Below are positions 33,225 to 46,239 of a stretch of 64,000 bases of DNA, one piece after another. Source of the DNA: Cervus elaphus (taxonomy: Eukaryota > Chordata > Mammalia > Artiodactyla > Cervidae); the NCBI RefSeq assembly GCF_910594005.1, contig NC_057848.1, forward strand, positions 138,518,155 through 138,582,154, read 5' to 3'. Each line of letters starts with the position of its first letter. The first letter of the stretch is position 1. Under the pieces are notes generated by a model. It saw nothing but the letters and a program-made list of their open reading frames with translations, searched no databases and was not told the origin of the DNA. The translations under genes and the position numbers were made by a program.

Positions 33225-33845
33225 ATGTAGGTGTTACAGTGACACTACTGATGATAGTTAAATTTATGGTTTCAATTGTATGTGCCAGCTTGGCTGGGCC
33301 ATGGTGTTCAGATACATGGTCAAACCTTATTCTGAATGTTTCTATGAGTGTATGCTTTAGAGTAACATGTAAATTGATGGATTTTGAGCAAAGCATACTG
33401 CCATCCACAATGTGTATGGCTCGCATCCAATTAGCTTGAAAAAAACAAACAAAAAAAAATGACTTCCCCTGTGCAAGAGGGAAATCTGCCAGCAGACAGT
33501 TTTTGGACTGGAACTGACATATCAGCTCTTTCCTTGGTATTGGTACACCTTGAATATTTAAACTTCCTACCTTTCATAATCACAAGAACCAGTTCTTAAA
33601 AGTCTCTTTTTCTTCTTTCCATTCCCTTCCCTTCCCCTCTCTTCTCTGTCTCTGGTCTTTCCATCCATCTATCTATAATCTCCCAGTGGTTCTGCTTTTC
33701 TGGAGAACTCATCAATTATAACTTTATAGATGTAATTTAAACCCCTAGTTAGTTGACTTTAAGAGAAATTATCCTGGATAATCTGAGTGGGCCTGATTCA
33801 GTCAGTTGAAAGACCATAAAAGCAGGGTTGCAGGGATCCATGACT
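33225..33845. repeat. Ancient LTR- or transposon-like repeat, two adjoining pieces
   Basis: Reads 'gtgccagcttggctgggccatggtg' ... 'ttctgcttttctggagaactc', a well-known mammalian repeat pattern whose family I cannot name with certainty. A second, partial copy (33720-33845) repeats the 'gggcctgattcagtcagttgaaag' part. Confidence 0.45.
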
Positions 33846-33854
33846 GATTAAACT

Positions 33855-36350
33855 TTTGAAATCAATCAGGGTAAACCTACTATATTAACCAACTAAAGAA
33901 GAAAAATCACATAATCCTAACAATTGATAAAGGAAAAGCATTTGAAAAAATTCAACACCCATCATGATAAAAACTGTCAGAAAAAAAACAGGATTAAACT
34001 TCTTCAAGTCGATAGCTTCTACCAAAAATAAATAAATAAATAAATAATCTACAGCTAACATTATACTAAACAGTGAAAGAATGCTTTTGCCCTAACACTG
34101 AGAACAAGGTAGGGATGTCTGCTCTCAATATTCTTGTTCAACATAATGCTGGAAATACTACCCAATGAATAAGGAAAGAAAGGGCAATAAAAGGCTGACA
34201 GACCAGAAAGAAGAAATAAAACCATCGCTGTTGGCCGATGACATGATTTTCTACATACAAAATCCCAGGGAATCTACCAAAAAAAAGTAAAATACTTCCT
34301 TGGGCCGAGAAGTGTGTTCAGCAAAGTCACAAGACAGAAGGTAAACATATATAAAACAACTGCATTTGTGGATACCACTATTACAAATTTAATGCTATTT
34401 GCAATCACTTAGAAAATGAGAAAAAACATCAGATACTTAGATGTACCTTTACAAAAACATGTACAGGACTTGAATGGTTATAACTCATGAGGCTAAAATT
34501 CTGAAAGAAATCAAGGAAGATCTAAATAAATGGAGAGACATAAAATACCCAAGAAATAGAAGACTCAACATAGTAAAGACGACAACTCTTCACCAACTGA
34601 TATACCTATTGTAATTCCTATAAAAATCCAACCAAGTTTATTGTAAAAGTTACACAGCAAGATAAAGGAACTAGAGTAGCTAAAACAATTTGGATAAAGA
34701 AGAATAACATGGGAGGAATCTGTTAATCAGAATTTAAGACATTATATAGCCACAGTAATCAAGGATGTGTGGTATTGGCAGAAGGATAGACAAACAGATC
34801 AACAGAAGAGAATAGAGAACCAAGAAATAAACTGACCTAAGGAAATGCCCAACTTATTTTTCTCAACTGCAAAAGCACTTCAATGTAGGAAATACAGCCT
34901 TTCCAACAAACAGTGCTGGAGCATGTGGACATTCATAGGCAAAAAAAAAAAAAGAAAAAAAAAGTAACCTTGACTTAAGCCTAACATTATACACATAAAC
35001 ACATTTTATAACATAAAATTAACTCAAAATACATCACGGACTTAAATTTGAAACTTAAAATGATACAACATTTAGGGGAAAATAAAAGAAGAAGCATTTT
35101 GGATATAGGGTTAGACTGACAGTGTTGACCTATAAAGCACAATCATAGAAGTAAAAATTCATAAATTGGCTCACACCAAAATTAAAATATTCTGTCCTGT
35201 AAAAGGCTCTTTTGAGAAGATGAAAACACAATCTATATACTATAAGAAAATATTTGCAAACTATATTATCCGAAAAAGAACTAACATCTTGACTACATAA
35301 CAACTCTCCAAATGCAACAAGAGAGAAACAATGCAATAAGAAAATGGGCCAAAGGCATTAGCAGACATTTTACTGAAGAGGACGTGCAGATGTCAAGTAA
35401 GATGCCAAGGAGATGCAGATCTTTGAAAAGATGTTCAAAGTCAGTAGCCATCAGAGAAAGGCAAATTCCAACCACAATGAGCTATCACTACACAACTATT
35501 GGAATGACTAAAATAGAGTGACCAAATGCTGGTGAGGATGCAGAAAAACTGGATCACTCATATGTTGGTAGTGGGGAAGTAAACGGTATGGCTGCTTTCA
35601 GAAAGAATTTGGCAGTTTATTATAAAACTAAATATACTAATACAAATAACATACAACCTCACAATTATACTCTTGAGCACTTATTCCTGGGAAATGGAAA
35701 TGTATTTTCACACAAAAATCATGTATAATTATTTATAGGAGATTTAGTCATGATAACCAAAGACCAGAAAAACCCCACGTGTCCTTCAATGGATGAAAGT
35801 TTAAACCAACTATGGTATATCCTTTCTACTGAACACTACTAAGCAATACATGGGCTTCCTTGGTGGCTCAGACAGTAAAGAATTCATTTGCAATGCAGGA
35901 GACCTGGGTTCGATCCCTGGGTTGGGAAGATCCCCTGGGGGAGAGCACGGCAACCATCTCCAGTATTCTTGCTTGGAGAATTCCCATGGACAGACGAGCC
36001 TGTCGAGCTGCAGTCCATGGGGTCACAAAGAGTCAGACACGACTGAGCGCAAGCAATAAATAGGAATGAACTATTGATACATGCAACAACCCAAATGAAT
36101 ATCCAAAGAATTATGCTGAGTATGATTCCATTTATATTAATTTTTCAAATGATAAAGTTACAGAGATGGAAAGCATATTAATGGTGGTCGGACATTAGGA
36201 AGGGAATGTGGGTGGCAGGGGGTTGGTTGCAGATATAAAAAGAACAACATGAGGCATCTTGGTGGTGATGATAAAGTTCTGCTCCTTGACTGTATCGGTG
36301 TCAATATCCTGGTGTGTTATTATGGGTTTGTAAGACGCTTCTCTCCAGGG
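33855..36350 (+). repeat. L1 ORF2 (RT onward) and 3'UTR remnant
   Basis: Collinear with L1 ORF2 from the reverse-transcriptase core ('aaagcatttgaaaaaattcaac', 'aaggtagggatgtctgctctc', a degenerate FADD-like 'gttggccgatgacatgat' near 34230). It continues through the C-terminus ('gcagacattttactgaagagg') to a 3'UTR ending near 36350. Numerous stops. Interrupted by a Bov-tA at 35849. Confidence 0.8.
35849..36050 (+). mobile_element. Bov-tA SINE inside L1, with TSD
   Basis: Full-length copy, catgggcttccttggtggct to 'agtcagacacgactgagcgc'. Flanked by aagcaata at 35841-35848 and 36051-36058. Confidence 0.93.
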
Positions 36351-37195
36351 GAACTGGGTAAAGGGTATATGGCATCACTCTATTATTTCTACTTCTCTGG
36401 TTAAATACCAACTTCTGCCTTGAAGAAACACTTCATCAACAAAGCAAAAGGAAATAAGAAGGAGCTGAGAACTGCTGGGAGGAAAGCCTCTCATCTTACA
36501 CTCACCCTTATGTTCCCTGCCGGAACATAAGCTAATTATAGTCTGATAGAGAATGGCAGTGGCATGAAACAGGAGGCCAGTGTTAGCTTAACTCGAGCTG
36601 TCTGTGTGAGGATGGGGAGGAGGAGGCAGAGTTGAGAGTTTGAGGTAGTCAGTGAATGTTGAAACAGTGTGGGGAGGGGCTACCTATAATGAGAATTTTG
36701 CCTGACTAAATTGAAGCTATTCCTCCTAACTGACACTGGAGAATAGAGACTAGAGGAAATTGGAAATAGAGGAGGAGGGAGAGTTGGTGGCAATTTGAGT
36801 GAGAAGCAGAGATGAGGAAGGGTGTGATGGCTGAGGTCAGTGTGGGCCACTTAAGGTTCTGCGGCCTGGCTATCTGGGGAGGGGCCCAGGCTGCAGATTC
36901 ATTTTGGCTGCATTTAGTAGAGGTCATTTAAGGCCACAAATTTAGATAAAATCAAGTGTTGTGAACATAGTAGCTCACATGCTATAGTATGTCATCCTCT
37001 CTTCCAAAAACACAGTTGGAAACCCAAACTACATAGCTTATTAAACATCAAAAGCTTAAGAAATCCAGGAAGAACTTCAAAGGGGAAAGTACCCAGAAAT
37101 CCACCAATCAGAGAAACTTTTCCTATGTTTCCTTAAGCTTACTTTTCTAAGCATATATCTATGCCTTTGTATATACCTGTGTATTTGTGCCTTAT
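36351..37195. other. No gene recognised
   Basis: Includes a purine-rich G/A stretch at about 36600-36830. The minus frame 36706-36927 has no family features. Confidence 0.35.
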
Positions 37196-37209
37196 ATATA
37201 AAGTTAAAT

Positions 37210-37335
37210 GAGGAGGGCATGGCAACCCACCCCAGTATTCTTGCCTGGAGAATCCCATGGACAGAGGAGCCTGGCGGGCTACAGTCCATGGGATCGCAGA
37301 GTTGGACACAACTTAAGTGACTTAGCAACAGCAGC
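37210..37335 (+). mobile_element. Bov-tA SINE, 5'-truncated, with TSD
   Basis: Only the BovB-like half ('gaggagggcatggcaaccca' to 'cttagcaacagcag') is present. The 14-bp flanks atataRagttaaat at 37196-37209 and 37336-37349 differ at one base. Confidence 0.87.
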
Positions 37336-37349
37336 ATATAGAGTTAAAT

Positions 37350-38154
37350 ACCCCAATTGCTCAATTTCACTTCTTCTATCTTGGGTCCCCTTTAAGACTT
37401 TACTCTTGATAACCCTTGTCCAAGTCTGACCTTGCCCACCAGTCCCCAGACACCTACTTATCTGCTGTCATGACTGTTTCAGTCTGCTAGTAGCTCTCCA
37501 GTAACTCAAGTTTCTCTCCACATACAGAACAGGGTGTTGAAGTCAGCTTTGAGCACAGGTCTCTGAAGGTTGACACTCCATGATGAATGTTCAATCTAAC
37601 TGCCAGACAGTGGACATGAGCATTTTTGACATGAGACCACTTATTCTGGCTGAAGCTTTCTCCAGAAATCCAATTCATGCACATAAGGAAGGCTGAGCAG
37701 TCTGGGTCAAGTGGGGCTGCAAGCCAGCAGCCCTTTCTTCCCCTTGGGACTGTGGACCCTAATGCCCACAGAAATCTCGTGTGCTCCCTGAACACTACTG
37801 TAGAAGCTTGGTGCTAGAAGACCCTGCCTTAGTCGTGGACTTCATCTTGGGCTGTCAGCTATTCTGAATACACAGGACATATCCTCAATGTGATTACGTC
37901 TTGTATTCTACATTGACTTTGTCAGGACACCCTAAATGTCCTATATTCTATTTTTTCCAATAAGCTACAAAAATTCAGCAGTTAGAGATGTTTTTCAACC
38001 ACAGTCATTGGTGATTAAATCACTTTAGGCAACACTAGCTGAAAAGCATACCTCCAGTTTGGCTGAGTGAAGAGCAAAAGGGGTAGTGGGAGGTATTTAG
38101 AATTAAAGAAAGGAAGTTTCCCCCCTCATCCTTCCTCCCGGGGGAAGGGATAAA
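37350..38154. other. No gene recognised
   Basis: The minus-strand frame 37487-37795 (102 codons) has no recognisable motif. Nothing else supportable. Confidence 0.35.
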
Positions 38155-38395
38155 GTTAGGGAGTTTGGGATGACATATACACACTGCTATATTTAAAATG
38201 GATAACCAACGAGGACCTACTATACAGCACAGGGAACTCTGCTCAATGTTATGTGGCAGCCTGGATGGGAAGGGAGTTTGGAGGAGAATGGATACACATA
38301 TATGTATGCCTTAGTCCCTTTGCTACTCACCTGAAACTATCACAGCATTGTTTGTTAATCGACTATACCCCAATACAAAATAAAAAGTTTAAAAA
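38155..38395 (+). repeat. L1 3'UTR tail
   Basis: Same terminal family as 3596: 'aacgaggacctactatacag', 'tcgactataccccaatacaa', ending A-rich. Confidence 0.7.
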
Positions 38396-39676
38396 AAAAG
38401 AAAGAAAGGAAATTTTCACGAAAGAAAAAACCTGTGTTTTGGCGACAGTCCCAAGTTGTGAACAGGCAACCACCATTCATTAGAATCAGCCCATAAATAC
38501 AGCCTCTCTCTAGTAATCGGTTTATGAAAGACAGCAAATCAATGACAAAGCTAGGCTTCGGAAAACCAGCCAATCACCCTTCTAATCAGTGGGTCTTTAG
38601 CAGCCTTACTCTAGTGACAACAAAGTCACCCCTGAAAGTCTGTCTGTCCTTCAACACTTTCACTTCTGCATGATCACCCATCCTTGAATCCCTAAGCTAA
38701 CCAAAACCTTACATAGGATGGACCCTGGCTTTGTTCTGGAAGACTGAGCCTCTTAAGGACACTTTTCCCTTTAGGCAAACAGGAAGTTCAACTTTTTGCA
38801 TTAAATACCAAGTTCAGTCCATTTATACTTCTTATGTTCACAACCCTGTCAACCATTCAACCCTTGTTTACTTTTGAGTGACAGGCACATCAACTAAGTT
38901 TGCCTTGAGATTTTCAAATTCAGCCTTTACAAATCTTGCACTGTTTGCATTAATTTGTTTTTGTGTGTTTGAACCTTGAAATGCACAGACACAAGTGTAA
39001 AAGTTGTGATGAGTTTTATGAACAAAGCACCTTTATTAAATGAGAAACAAGTCCTTTCAAAGATACCCTTGACCATTCAATATAGAAAATGGAAAGTCGG
39101 TTACAGACCAACAAATACTACAGCTCAGCATGAGAGCTGTATGATTCTTTAAACAGTGTCAAAGAGTAAAACAAAGAATACTTTTACTGATTAAGAGAAA
39201 TTCACATGAAGAAGAATAGTCACAGTGGAAGTTGGATGACTTTCTACAATATATATGAAAGGTATCAATCTTTCAGCTCAAATGACTGAATGTACTACCA
39301 CCAGAAATATTTCCTGATTTCAAAATTGCAACAAGTCTTGAATGCCAGGGTGAAATCATAAAAAATGTAAGAGCTCCATTTACTATTACAAAGATGATCA
39401 AAGATCAAAATGGTAAGTCTAAATCATCCACGCTAAAATATCTAAACCTTTTTACAGCATGGCTGCAGATGCATGTGACGACAATGCAGGAAATGTTTTT
39501 CCCTGGCTTGTGCGATAGTTTTCTTTTGAAAAAGGCTTGCTATTCTGAGTTCAATTCTTCCAGATGTAATTTCGGAAACAGATGATTTTTACAGACACTA
39601 TTTTTGAGTTTGTAGTGAATGAGAAAAATGTACTGTTTTTGTAGAGATAATATGAATTTTGGTGGATACTTACTTG
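38396..39676. other. No gene recognised
   Basis: 1.3 kb of non-coding sequence; the short + frame at 39394-39585 shows no family features. Confidence 0.35.
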
Positions 39677-39886
39677 TGCTCATGCTCATGCTCAGTTGCT
39701 AAGATGCTTCTGACTCTTTTGCAACTCCATGGACTGCAACCTCTGTCCATGGGATTTTCCAGGCAAGAATACTGGAGTGGGTTGCCATTTCCTCCTCCAG
39801 GGGATCTTCCTGACCCAGGGATGGAACCCATGTCTCATGCTTTGGCAGGCAGATTCTTTACCGCTGAGCCACGAGGGAAGCCCCAT
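39677..39886 (-). mobile_element. Bov-tA SINE
   Basis: Antisense copy 'ctcagttgctaagatgcttc' to 'gccacgagggaagcccc'; tacttgt on both sides may be the TSD. Confidence 0.9.
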
Positions 39887-40075
39887 ACCATATACTTGTA
39901 TACAGGTGCAAACAAAGTTTATTCAAAATGGAAGCAGAACATGAATGAGTCTATGAAAAGTGTTGACTGTAATTCTCATATTCTACATCATTTTACTCAA
40001 ATAGTATGATATTCTTTCTTTTGACACTGAAATAATTGTTCTCTTATTTCAGCATTTATACAATTTGAACTTGGG

Positions 40076-40200
40076 AATTCCCTGGAGGTCCAGTGGTTAG
40101 GACTCTGTGCTTTCACTGCAAGGGGGGCAGGTTCGATCCCTGGTTACCTCGTCAGGGAACTAAGATCCCACAAGCTGTAAGGCACACCCAAAATAAACAA
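40076..40200 (+). mobile_element. tRNA-derived SINE
   Basis: 'gggaattccctggaggtcc' head, 'ggcaggttcgatccctgg' B-box-like region and 'aactaagatcccacaagc', ending in an A-rich run. Confidence 0.85.
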
Positions 40201-40904
40201 ATAATTAACTGAATGTAATGATTAAGTCATTTTAGTGCTTTTACTAGCAACCAGTATTCTTCTTTCTCATTCAAAAATCCACTGGCCCTCTTTGATAAGT
40301 AGAATTGAAGGCTCTTCAAGTTGTTTTTTCTTTTTTTTTTAAACACGGATTTCAAACTTTAATTATGAAAAGAAAAGATTCTTTTTTCTATTGAAGGAAG
40401 CCTATTGATTTCTTGCTCCCAATTTCATTTGCAAAAGGATTTTACAAAGTGAAAGAAGAGCAGAGTTACTGAAGGATTCTATTGCTTAAAGGAACTTGTT
40501 GAATATGTTAATATAACTGATGAAAAAGTTTATCCCTTTAAGTGTCAAGGACTTTCATAAAAGGGACAATATTACCTACTAAGGGGAAAGAAATTCTGAC
40601 TTGAAGTGGATAATTATGGCACTTGCCATGAGCATCTTTCAAAATGGATTTCATTGCTTAAAGAACCTGATTCTTTTACATGGATATTACTACATACTCT
40701 TCCAGCATGGGAACAAGTGAAATCAACATATGAAGCACTAAAGAAAAAGGGGATTAAAAATGATAACAATGTTCTGTTCTGTCAGTGGACAACAACAACA
40801 AAAATTTGTGGATCAATAGGTACAATACAATTTGAAAGAATGGAAAAACAAGTTCTATTATGCCTATATCAAATTTGAAGAAAAATTCTCAAAAAGGTGA
40901 ACTT
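40201..40904. other. No gene identified; one 90-codon frame
   Basis: The + frame 40606-40878 lacks an assignable family. It sits just upstream of LTR-like sequence and could be decayed retroelement-internal sequence. No tail, TSD or domain supports a gene call. Confidence 0.3.
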
Positions 40905-41670
40905 TATGCCAGTACGTGTTCAGTATGTGAACTAAAAATGCTGCCTGCCATGTCAGTAAACAAAGGATATTGCAGCCATCAGCCACCACAGCTGCCCACA
41001 ACGGTGAGCCCTGAGGGAACGCAGGATGAAAACAGTGGGCCTGTCATCAGATCATCAGACATACTGCAGCTACCACAACCTCCACCACAGTGCACCCTGA
41101 GGGGACTCAGGATGAGAAAACACAGGATACCAGCCCTAGATAGTGGAGGTACATGTCAAAAGAATGATTTCAGTGAGACTAGACTCTTGTATGGGCTTCC
41201 CTGGTGGCTCAGAAGGTAAAGAATCTGCCTGCAATGTAGAAGACCGCAGTTTGATCCCTTGGTCGGGAAGATCCCCAGCGAAGGAAATGGCAACCCACTC
41301 CAGTATTCTTGCCTGGAGAATTCCATGGACAGAGGAACCTGGTGGACTACAGTCCATGGAGTTGCAAAGAGTCAGACACGACTGAGCGACTAACACTTTC
41401 AGACTCTTGTATCTTCTCATACACAGAAAAGAGCTAAATAATTTGAGATGTGTGGTTTTCTTTCATTAACAGTAATCTTTTGATGTTCCAACTCTCTGGT
41501 CTCTGTTGTAAACACTCCTATACATCTTGGCTCTCCTATTTGTCTCTTTGGGGCAGTCTATCAGAGTTAATCTGAGATGCTGCGTCCGGGCTTAAGTCTT
41601 CAGTTTTGCCTGCCATATAAAACATCACTCTCAACTCTTAGGCTGTGTACTTTTATTCAGTCGATAAGTA
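40905..41670 (+). repeat. LTR-like or unclassified retroelement end, split by a SINE
   Basis: Sequence such as 'gcagccatcagccaccacag', 'tgaggggactcaggatgag' and, past the SINE, 'tctttggggcagtctatcag' and 'ccatataaaacatcactc' has the feel of an old LTR with a weak poly-A signal. Family and ends not resolved. Confidence 0.35.
41193..41400 (+). mobile_element. Bov-tA SINE with 12-bp TSD
   Basis: Full-length copy, gggcttccctggtggctcag to 'cgactaacactttc'. Flanked by agactcttgtat at 41181-41192 and 41401-41412. Confidence 0.94.
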
Positions 41671-42035
41671 TCCTGGCTGATAATGCTAACACTGAACTTA
41701 TACTCTCGTTAATGACTCTACAATGGAAAAAATAATGAAATAAGTTGGCAGTTACCAGTGTAGAAACTATGCTATAAAAGAAATAGACTGTAACTGCAAA
41801 GAATTTTATAAGCAAATTTTGCAAAACAAGGAATTGTTAGAGGCAAATAATCAGAGAAATATAACTAAAGAAAGATCTATATTATTTACATGTTTTTTTT
41901 TTTCAGATAAACTGGCAATTTTTTAAAGTATCTTTCATGCAATGTTTTACCTTTATCTCAATGTACATATATACACATAGGCAATTAAAAACTACTCAAT
42001 TCTGAAAGAAAGAAGACACAAAAGGGTACATCCAG
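41671..42035. other. No gene recognised
   Basis: Short AT-rich non-coding gap. Confidence 0.35.
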
Positions 42036-42142
42036 GGACTTCCCTGGTGGCCCAGTGGTTAAGGCTCCACACTTCCACTGCAGGGGGCACAGGTTCCATC
42101 CCTGGTCAGGGAAATAAGATCCCACATACAAAAAAAAAAAAA
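42036..42142 (+). mobile_element. tRNA-derived SINE
   Basis: gggacttccctggtggccca head, 'ggcacaggttccatccctgg', ends in A12. Confidence 0.87.
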
Positions 42143-42565
42143 GGCAATCTAGTTCTCTTCTGATTATATAACGCTCAGGCTAAATTAAATAGTATATTCT
42201 TTATGGTTTCATATATATATGATAAAACCAAAAGGAAAAGCAAGGAGACAATTCAAGAGTCAGAAGATAACTAGTAGAAAGAGAAGGGGATATGGTAAGC
42301 AATGAATTCACACGGGACATCTAATATGTTGGTGGTCTCTTTTCTTACACATATGAGTTTCACAATCTTTTCTATTTTTAAACATTATTTAAACTATGCA
42401 TATCAATACATATTTTAAAGTAATTATAGTTATCTGATAAACTTCAGTAAGTCTAAAAATGCAACTTTAGAAAATTATTCAACTTATTGTTCACCATAAA
42501 ATACAAAACTTTGTAGACAGTATCTCAAAACTTGGCTAATTATCATTCAGAAACCACTCCCTGAG
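42143..42565. other. No gene recognised
   Basis: AT-rich non-coding gap between SINEs. Confidence 0.35.
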
Positions 42566-42705
42566 GGACTTCCCAGGTGGTTCAGTGGCTGGGGTTCCGT
42601 GCTCCCAGTGCAGGGGGGTTCAAGTTTGATCTCTGGTCTGGGAATTAGATCCCACATGCCGCAACTAAGATCCAGCATGGTCAAATAAACAAATATTTTT
42701 AAAAA
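42566..42705 (+). mobile_element. tRNA-derived SINE
   Basis: 'gggacttcccaggtggttca' head to 'ggtcaaataaacaaatattt'. Confidence 0.87.
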
Positions 42706-45110
42706 GGAAACTAGTGACTGATATGAAACTATGGGATTAACAAAGAATGCTTTTACACTGAAATGTTCAATTCTAAAATAAAATCCTAAAGAGATAGCTA
42801 GCATTCCTAGACACATTACAATGTTCCTAGCTTTACCTCCATGGAGGTCTTGGTTTTCAGAAAATTATAATGAACTATAACTCATTATTGCAATGTGCTA
42901 ACCCAGCTAAGTACCATGTTGCTGCCATATTTCTCTTTTAGTTTCATCATCACATCTTTACTCCACAGAAATACATTTTACTTCAATGCCTATATCAAAT
43001 CGATAACTGGAAGTGATATGACTAAAATGAAGAAAGCTATCCACAAGCAGTTGCTCAAGTAGCTAAAAATACATTTTCACAGCTGATGTGTTAATGGGGA
43101 AATTAACTCTGCCAGCAAAATGAAATAAGAAACTCAATCCATTTTGAGAGGCAGCTGATCTCCATGTCACCCTTGTTGCACTGGGATCTCTGGCTGGGGC
43201 CCAGCCTGCCAGCTCTCCTGTTACTTGCAGGCCCCCCAGTCCATCTCTGTACTGAGGGTGGAGGATTGGAGGAGCCTGCTGTGCTTCCAAGATATATCTT
43301 TCCTCCTACCCACCAGAGAGGGCAAGAAGAGCCCTTTTCTGGAAGGGGAAACCCCGCTACTCCATATGTGAATGAACTAATTGTTTTCAGTACAAGCCCT
43401 CGGGAGGAAGGAAGCCTAAAAATAACCGACTTGTCATCTGGAAGAGTTCTCAAAATGTTAAAGCGGTATCCTCAGTTTCAAGGCCACCATCTCCTCTGAT
43501 CTCTCCTGAAGTTCACTAGGTCAGAGTGCTGGTGCCTGGAGAAGCCGGTTAGGGAGGAGGCATCGTGGGTGGGTGGGTGGGTGGGGGGTGGGGGGGAGTC
43601 AGGAAATGGCAACAGGACTGCAGATACACTACACAAGAGACTGAGCCACACCTGCCAGTTACAAGAGCTCTTTCTTCTTGGTCCTGAATTACCTTTTCTA
43701 TTTTCATGGATCAAATAATGGCATCCTTGCAAAAATTCACTCCACCCATTGCTCTGTGATCACAGAGGAGCAGATGTATGGGGACTGGATCTCCATTCCT
43801 CTCTGAGGTGGGGCACATGGTCGCTTTCACAGAGTAAAGGAAGAGAACATAACTGAATTCAGGGAAGAGTCTCATAAATGAGCGCACCCTCCTCAGGAGC
43901 ACTGCCCAAGTGCAGATGGAGTGTAAATGGCCTCCAGGGAGTCTGTAAATAATTCATTAGGCAGGAAATGAGAAAAACTGGCCATTCTGATATTAGAAAC
44001 AGAGTGAGATTCTTTTTTTCTTTTTTTTTTTCCTTTATAAGAAAGCTTTTCATGACAGACGAGATCAATCATCTGATCAAATGCCTTTTCTCCCTTTTGA
44101 AACGGTACAGTGCTAATGCATTTTCTCTTCTTCCTCTTGATAAATGTGAATTCTTCTTACACACATTTTATTGTTGGTAAAGAGAAGCTATCACTCTCGC
44201 TTCAGAGTGAGCAGGACACTCTCCGAGGTTCATTAGAAGAACGGCAGGGTCCTGCTCCTCCTTTAACCAGATCTACTGCAATTTAGTTCCACCTTCCAAT
44301 ATTCTGTGGTTCTGTAGGCTGATACTTCTAGGATAAGATTCTATTTCACTACAATAGAGGACAGATTTTTCAAAGGACCTGACCTATAAAATCCACACTT
44401 GAGCAGCACCAATCTTTTCAATTTATCTGACAGTTTTTCCAACCACCAAAATGTAGTTTTCCCCAAATTCTCTAAAATGAATTCTCTCTCTCTCTCACAC
44501 ACACACACCTGTAGATACTGTGTCACAGTAACATGTTTCAAATTTAACTTAATGCCTGGAAGAGAAAATTTAAATTGCTTAATAATAGGTTCTTATTCCT
44601 TTAGCTTGAAAGGAGAAAAAAGTAAGAAATTAAAGTGATAGAGAGAAGTATCAAGGTTGGGGAGACAGAGGTAGGGAGGGAAAGCAGAATTAGGAGAAAG
44701 TGACTTAAAAAAAAAAAGATGTCTGAGAAAGGGGTAGCATAAAATAATTTTCCTCTTTGGCCTGAAGAATCTATCATAATGTCTTGGATGAGAGATTTCT
44801 GAGGAGATGGGAGGCTGGGAAAGTTCTGATATGGTAGCCCAGCTACACTTAACCCAGATGCATATGGTTCACAAGAGCCTCCTAGAATTATATTACAACA
44901 AAAATGTAGTGGTGTTTGTCTTTAGATTTTGTGATTTTTACCATTTTCTTTGTGCTTTCTACACATTCCACAATGCAGAAACTATTCACATATTAAATAC
45001 TTTTAAAACGATCATTCAGACTCTTGGTATTATCATAGATCCAACTCTGGGTATAAGAGGACCTCCTCATTTAATGACTTACTCCTCAGAATTGTTAGCA
45101 CCTTAAAAAA
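42706..45110. other. No gene recognised; G-rich and CT/CA tracts
   Basis: 2.4 kb with no supportable gene. Opposed frames of about 110 codons at 43103-43499 overlap on both strands and lack features. Simple tracts: (GTGG)n with G6 and G7 runs at 43567-43596, and (TC)n(AC)n at 44483-44508. Confidence 0.4.
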
Positions 45111-45120
45111 TAACACACTG

Positions 45121-45463
45121 GAGCTTCCCTGGTGGCTGGCTCAGTGGTGAAGAATCCACCTGCCAATGTAGGAGACACGGGTTCAATCCTTGGTCCGGGA
45201 AAGACCCCACATGCTGCTGAGCAACTGAGCCTGTGCTCTAGAGCCTGGGGGCCAACTACCGAGCTCACATGCTGCAACTACTGAAGCCCGTGCGCCCTAG
45301 AGCCCATGCTCCACAAGAGAAGACACCGCAATGAGAAGCCTGTGCATCACAACGAGAGTAGCCTCTGCTCTCTGAAACCAGAAAAGGCTCACATGCAGCA
45401 ACAAAGACCCAGCGCAACCAATACAAGTAAATAAATACAGTTAACAAAAAACAAACAAAAAAT
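45121..45463 (+). mobile_element. tRNA-derived SINE, long form, with TSD
   Basis: 'gagcttccctggtggctgg' head through the extended 'gaagacaccgcaatgagaag' region. TSD taacacactg at 45111-45120 and 45464-45473. Confidence 0.92.
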
Positions 45464-45639
45464 TAACACACTGATTTCTTTATGATTATATAGACAATAT
45501 TATTATGGAACTTAAATAAGCTAAAAGCCTAAAAACAGGATTAAAAGATGTACCTATAGCCTCATCACTTCATTACCCAGAGTTACTTCCTATTTTATGT
45601 ATTTTAATCTTTTAGCTTCACAAATACTACTGCTGCTAC

Positions 45640-45661
45640 TGATGATGATGATGATGATGAT
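45640..45661. repeat. (GAT)n microsatellite
   Basis: Seven consecutive gat units. Confidence 0.9.
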
Positions 45662-45860
45662 CATAACGGTTAAGGGCTTTCTTTGTGCCAGATCAGTTTT
45701 AACTCTTAGATGTATTAATTAATTTACCCTTCCCCCAACTCCTTGTGTAGACATATCATTATCATCATTTTGCAAGTGGGGAAATAGAAACTTTAAATGA
45801 TTAGGTGACAGGGCTAAGGTCCCGTAGTTTAACCACTCTAAGCTGCCTCAATTGTGGATG
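45662..45860 (+). repeat. MIR SINE
   Basis: 'tttctttgtgccagatcag', 'catcattttgcaagtgggga' and 'gggctaaggtcccgtagttt' follow MIR order. Confidence 0.65.
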
Positions 45861-45954
45861 TGTGTGTGCATGTGTGCTGGACATTTGACATACACATGTT
45901 ATCAAAACACAACTTGAGGCATGTGGCTCACAGCTGTTTCAAAATCCAAGGGAG

Positions 45955-46215
45955 CATGGAGGAGAGACAAATTAGGAGTTTGGGATTAACACACAGACAT
46001 GATTATGAATAAAATAGATAACCAACATGGACCTACTGTATAGCACAGGGAACAATATTCAATATTTGATAATAACTTATGGGAGAAAATAATCTGAAAA
46101 AGAATACATATATTCTCCAAGAATGTAAATACATAAATTTCAGTGCTGCATATCTGAAACTTACATGATATTATAAATCAACTATACTTCAATAAAAATT
46201 TTAAAAAATAAATTA
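45955..46215 (+). repeat. L1 3'UTR tail
   Basis: 'aacatggacctactgtatag' and 'aatcaactatacttcaataa' place it in the same tail family as 3596. Confidence 0.72.
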
Positions 46216-46239
46216 AAAACCCAATTAAGAGGGTGAGTG

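Noticed and set aside
43103..43499. Pair of overlapping 111-116 codon frames on opposite strands
   Set aside because: No motif on either strand, no splice or start context; chance frames in a GC-richer patch.
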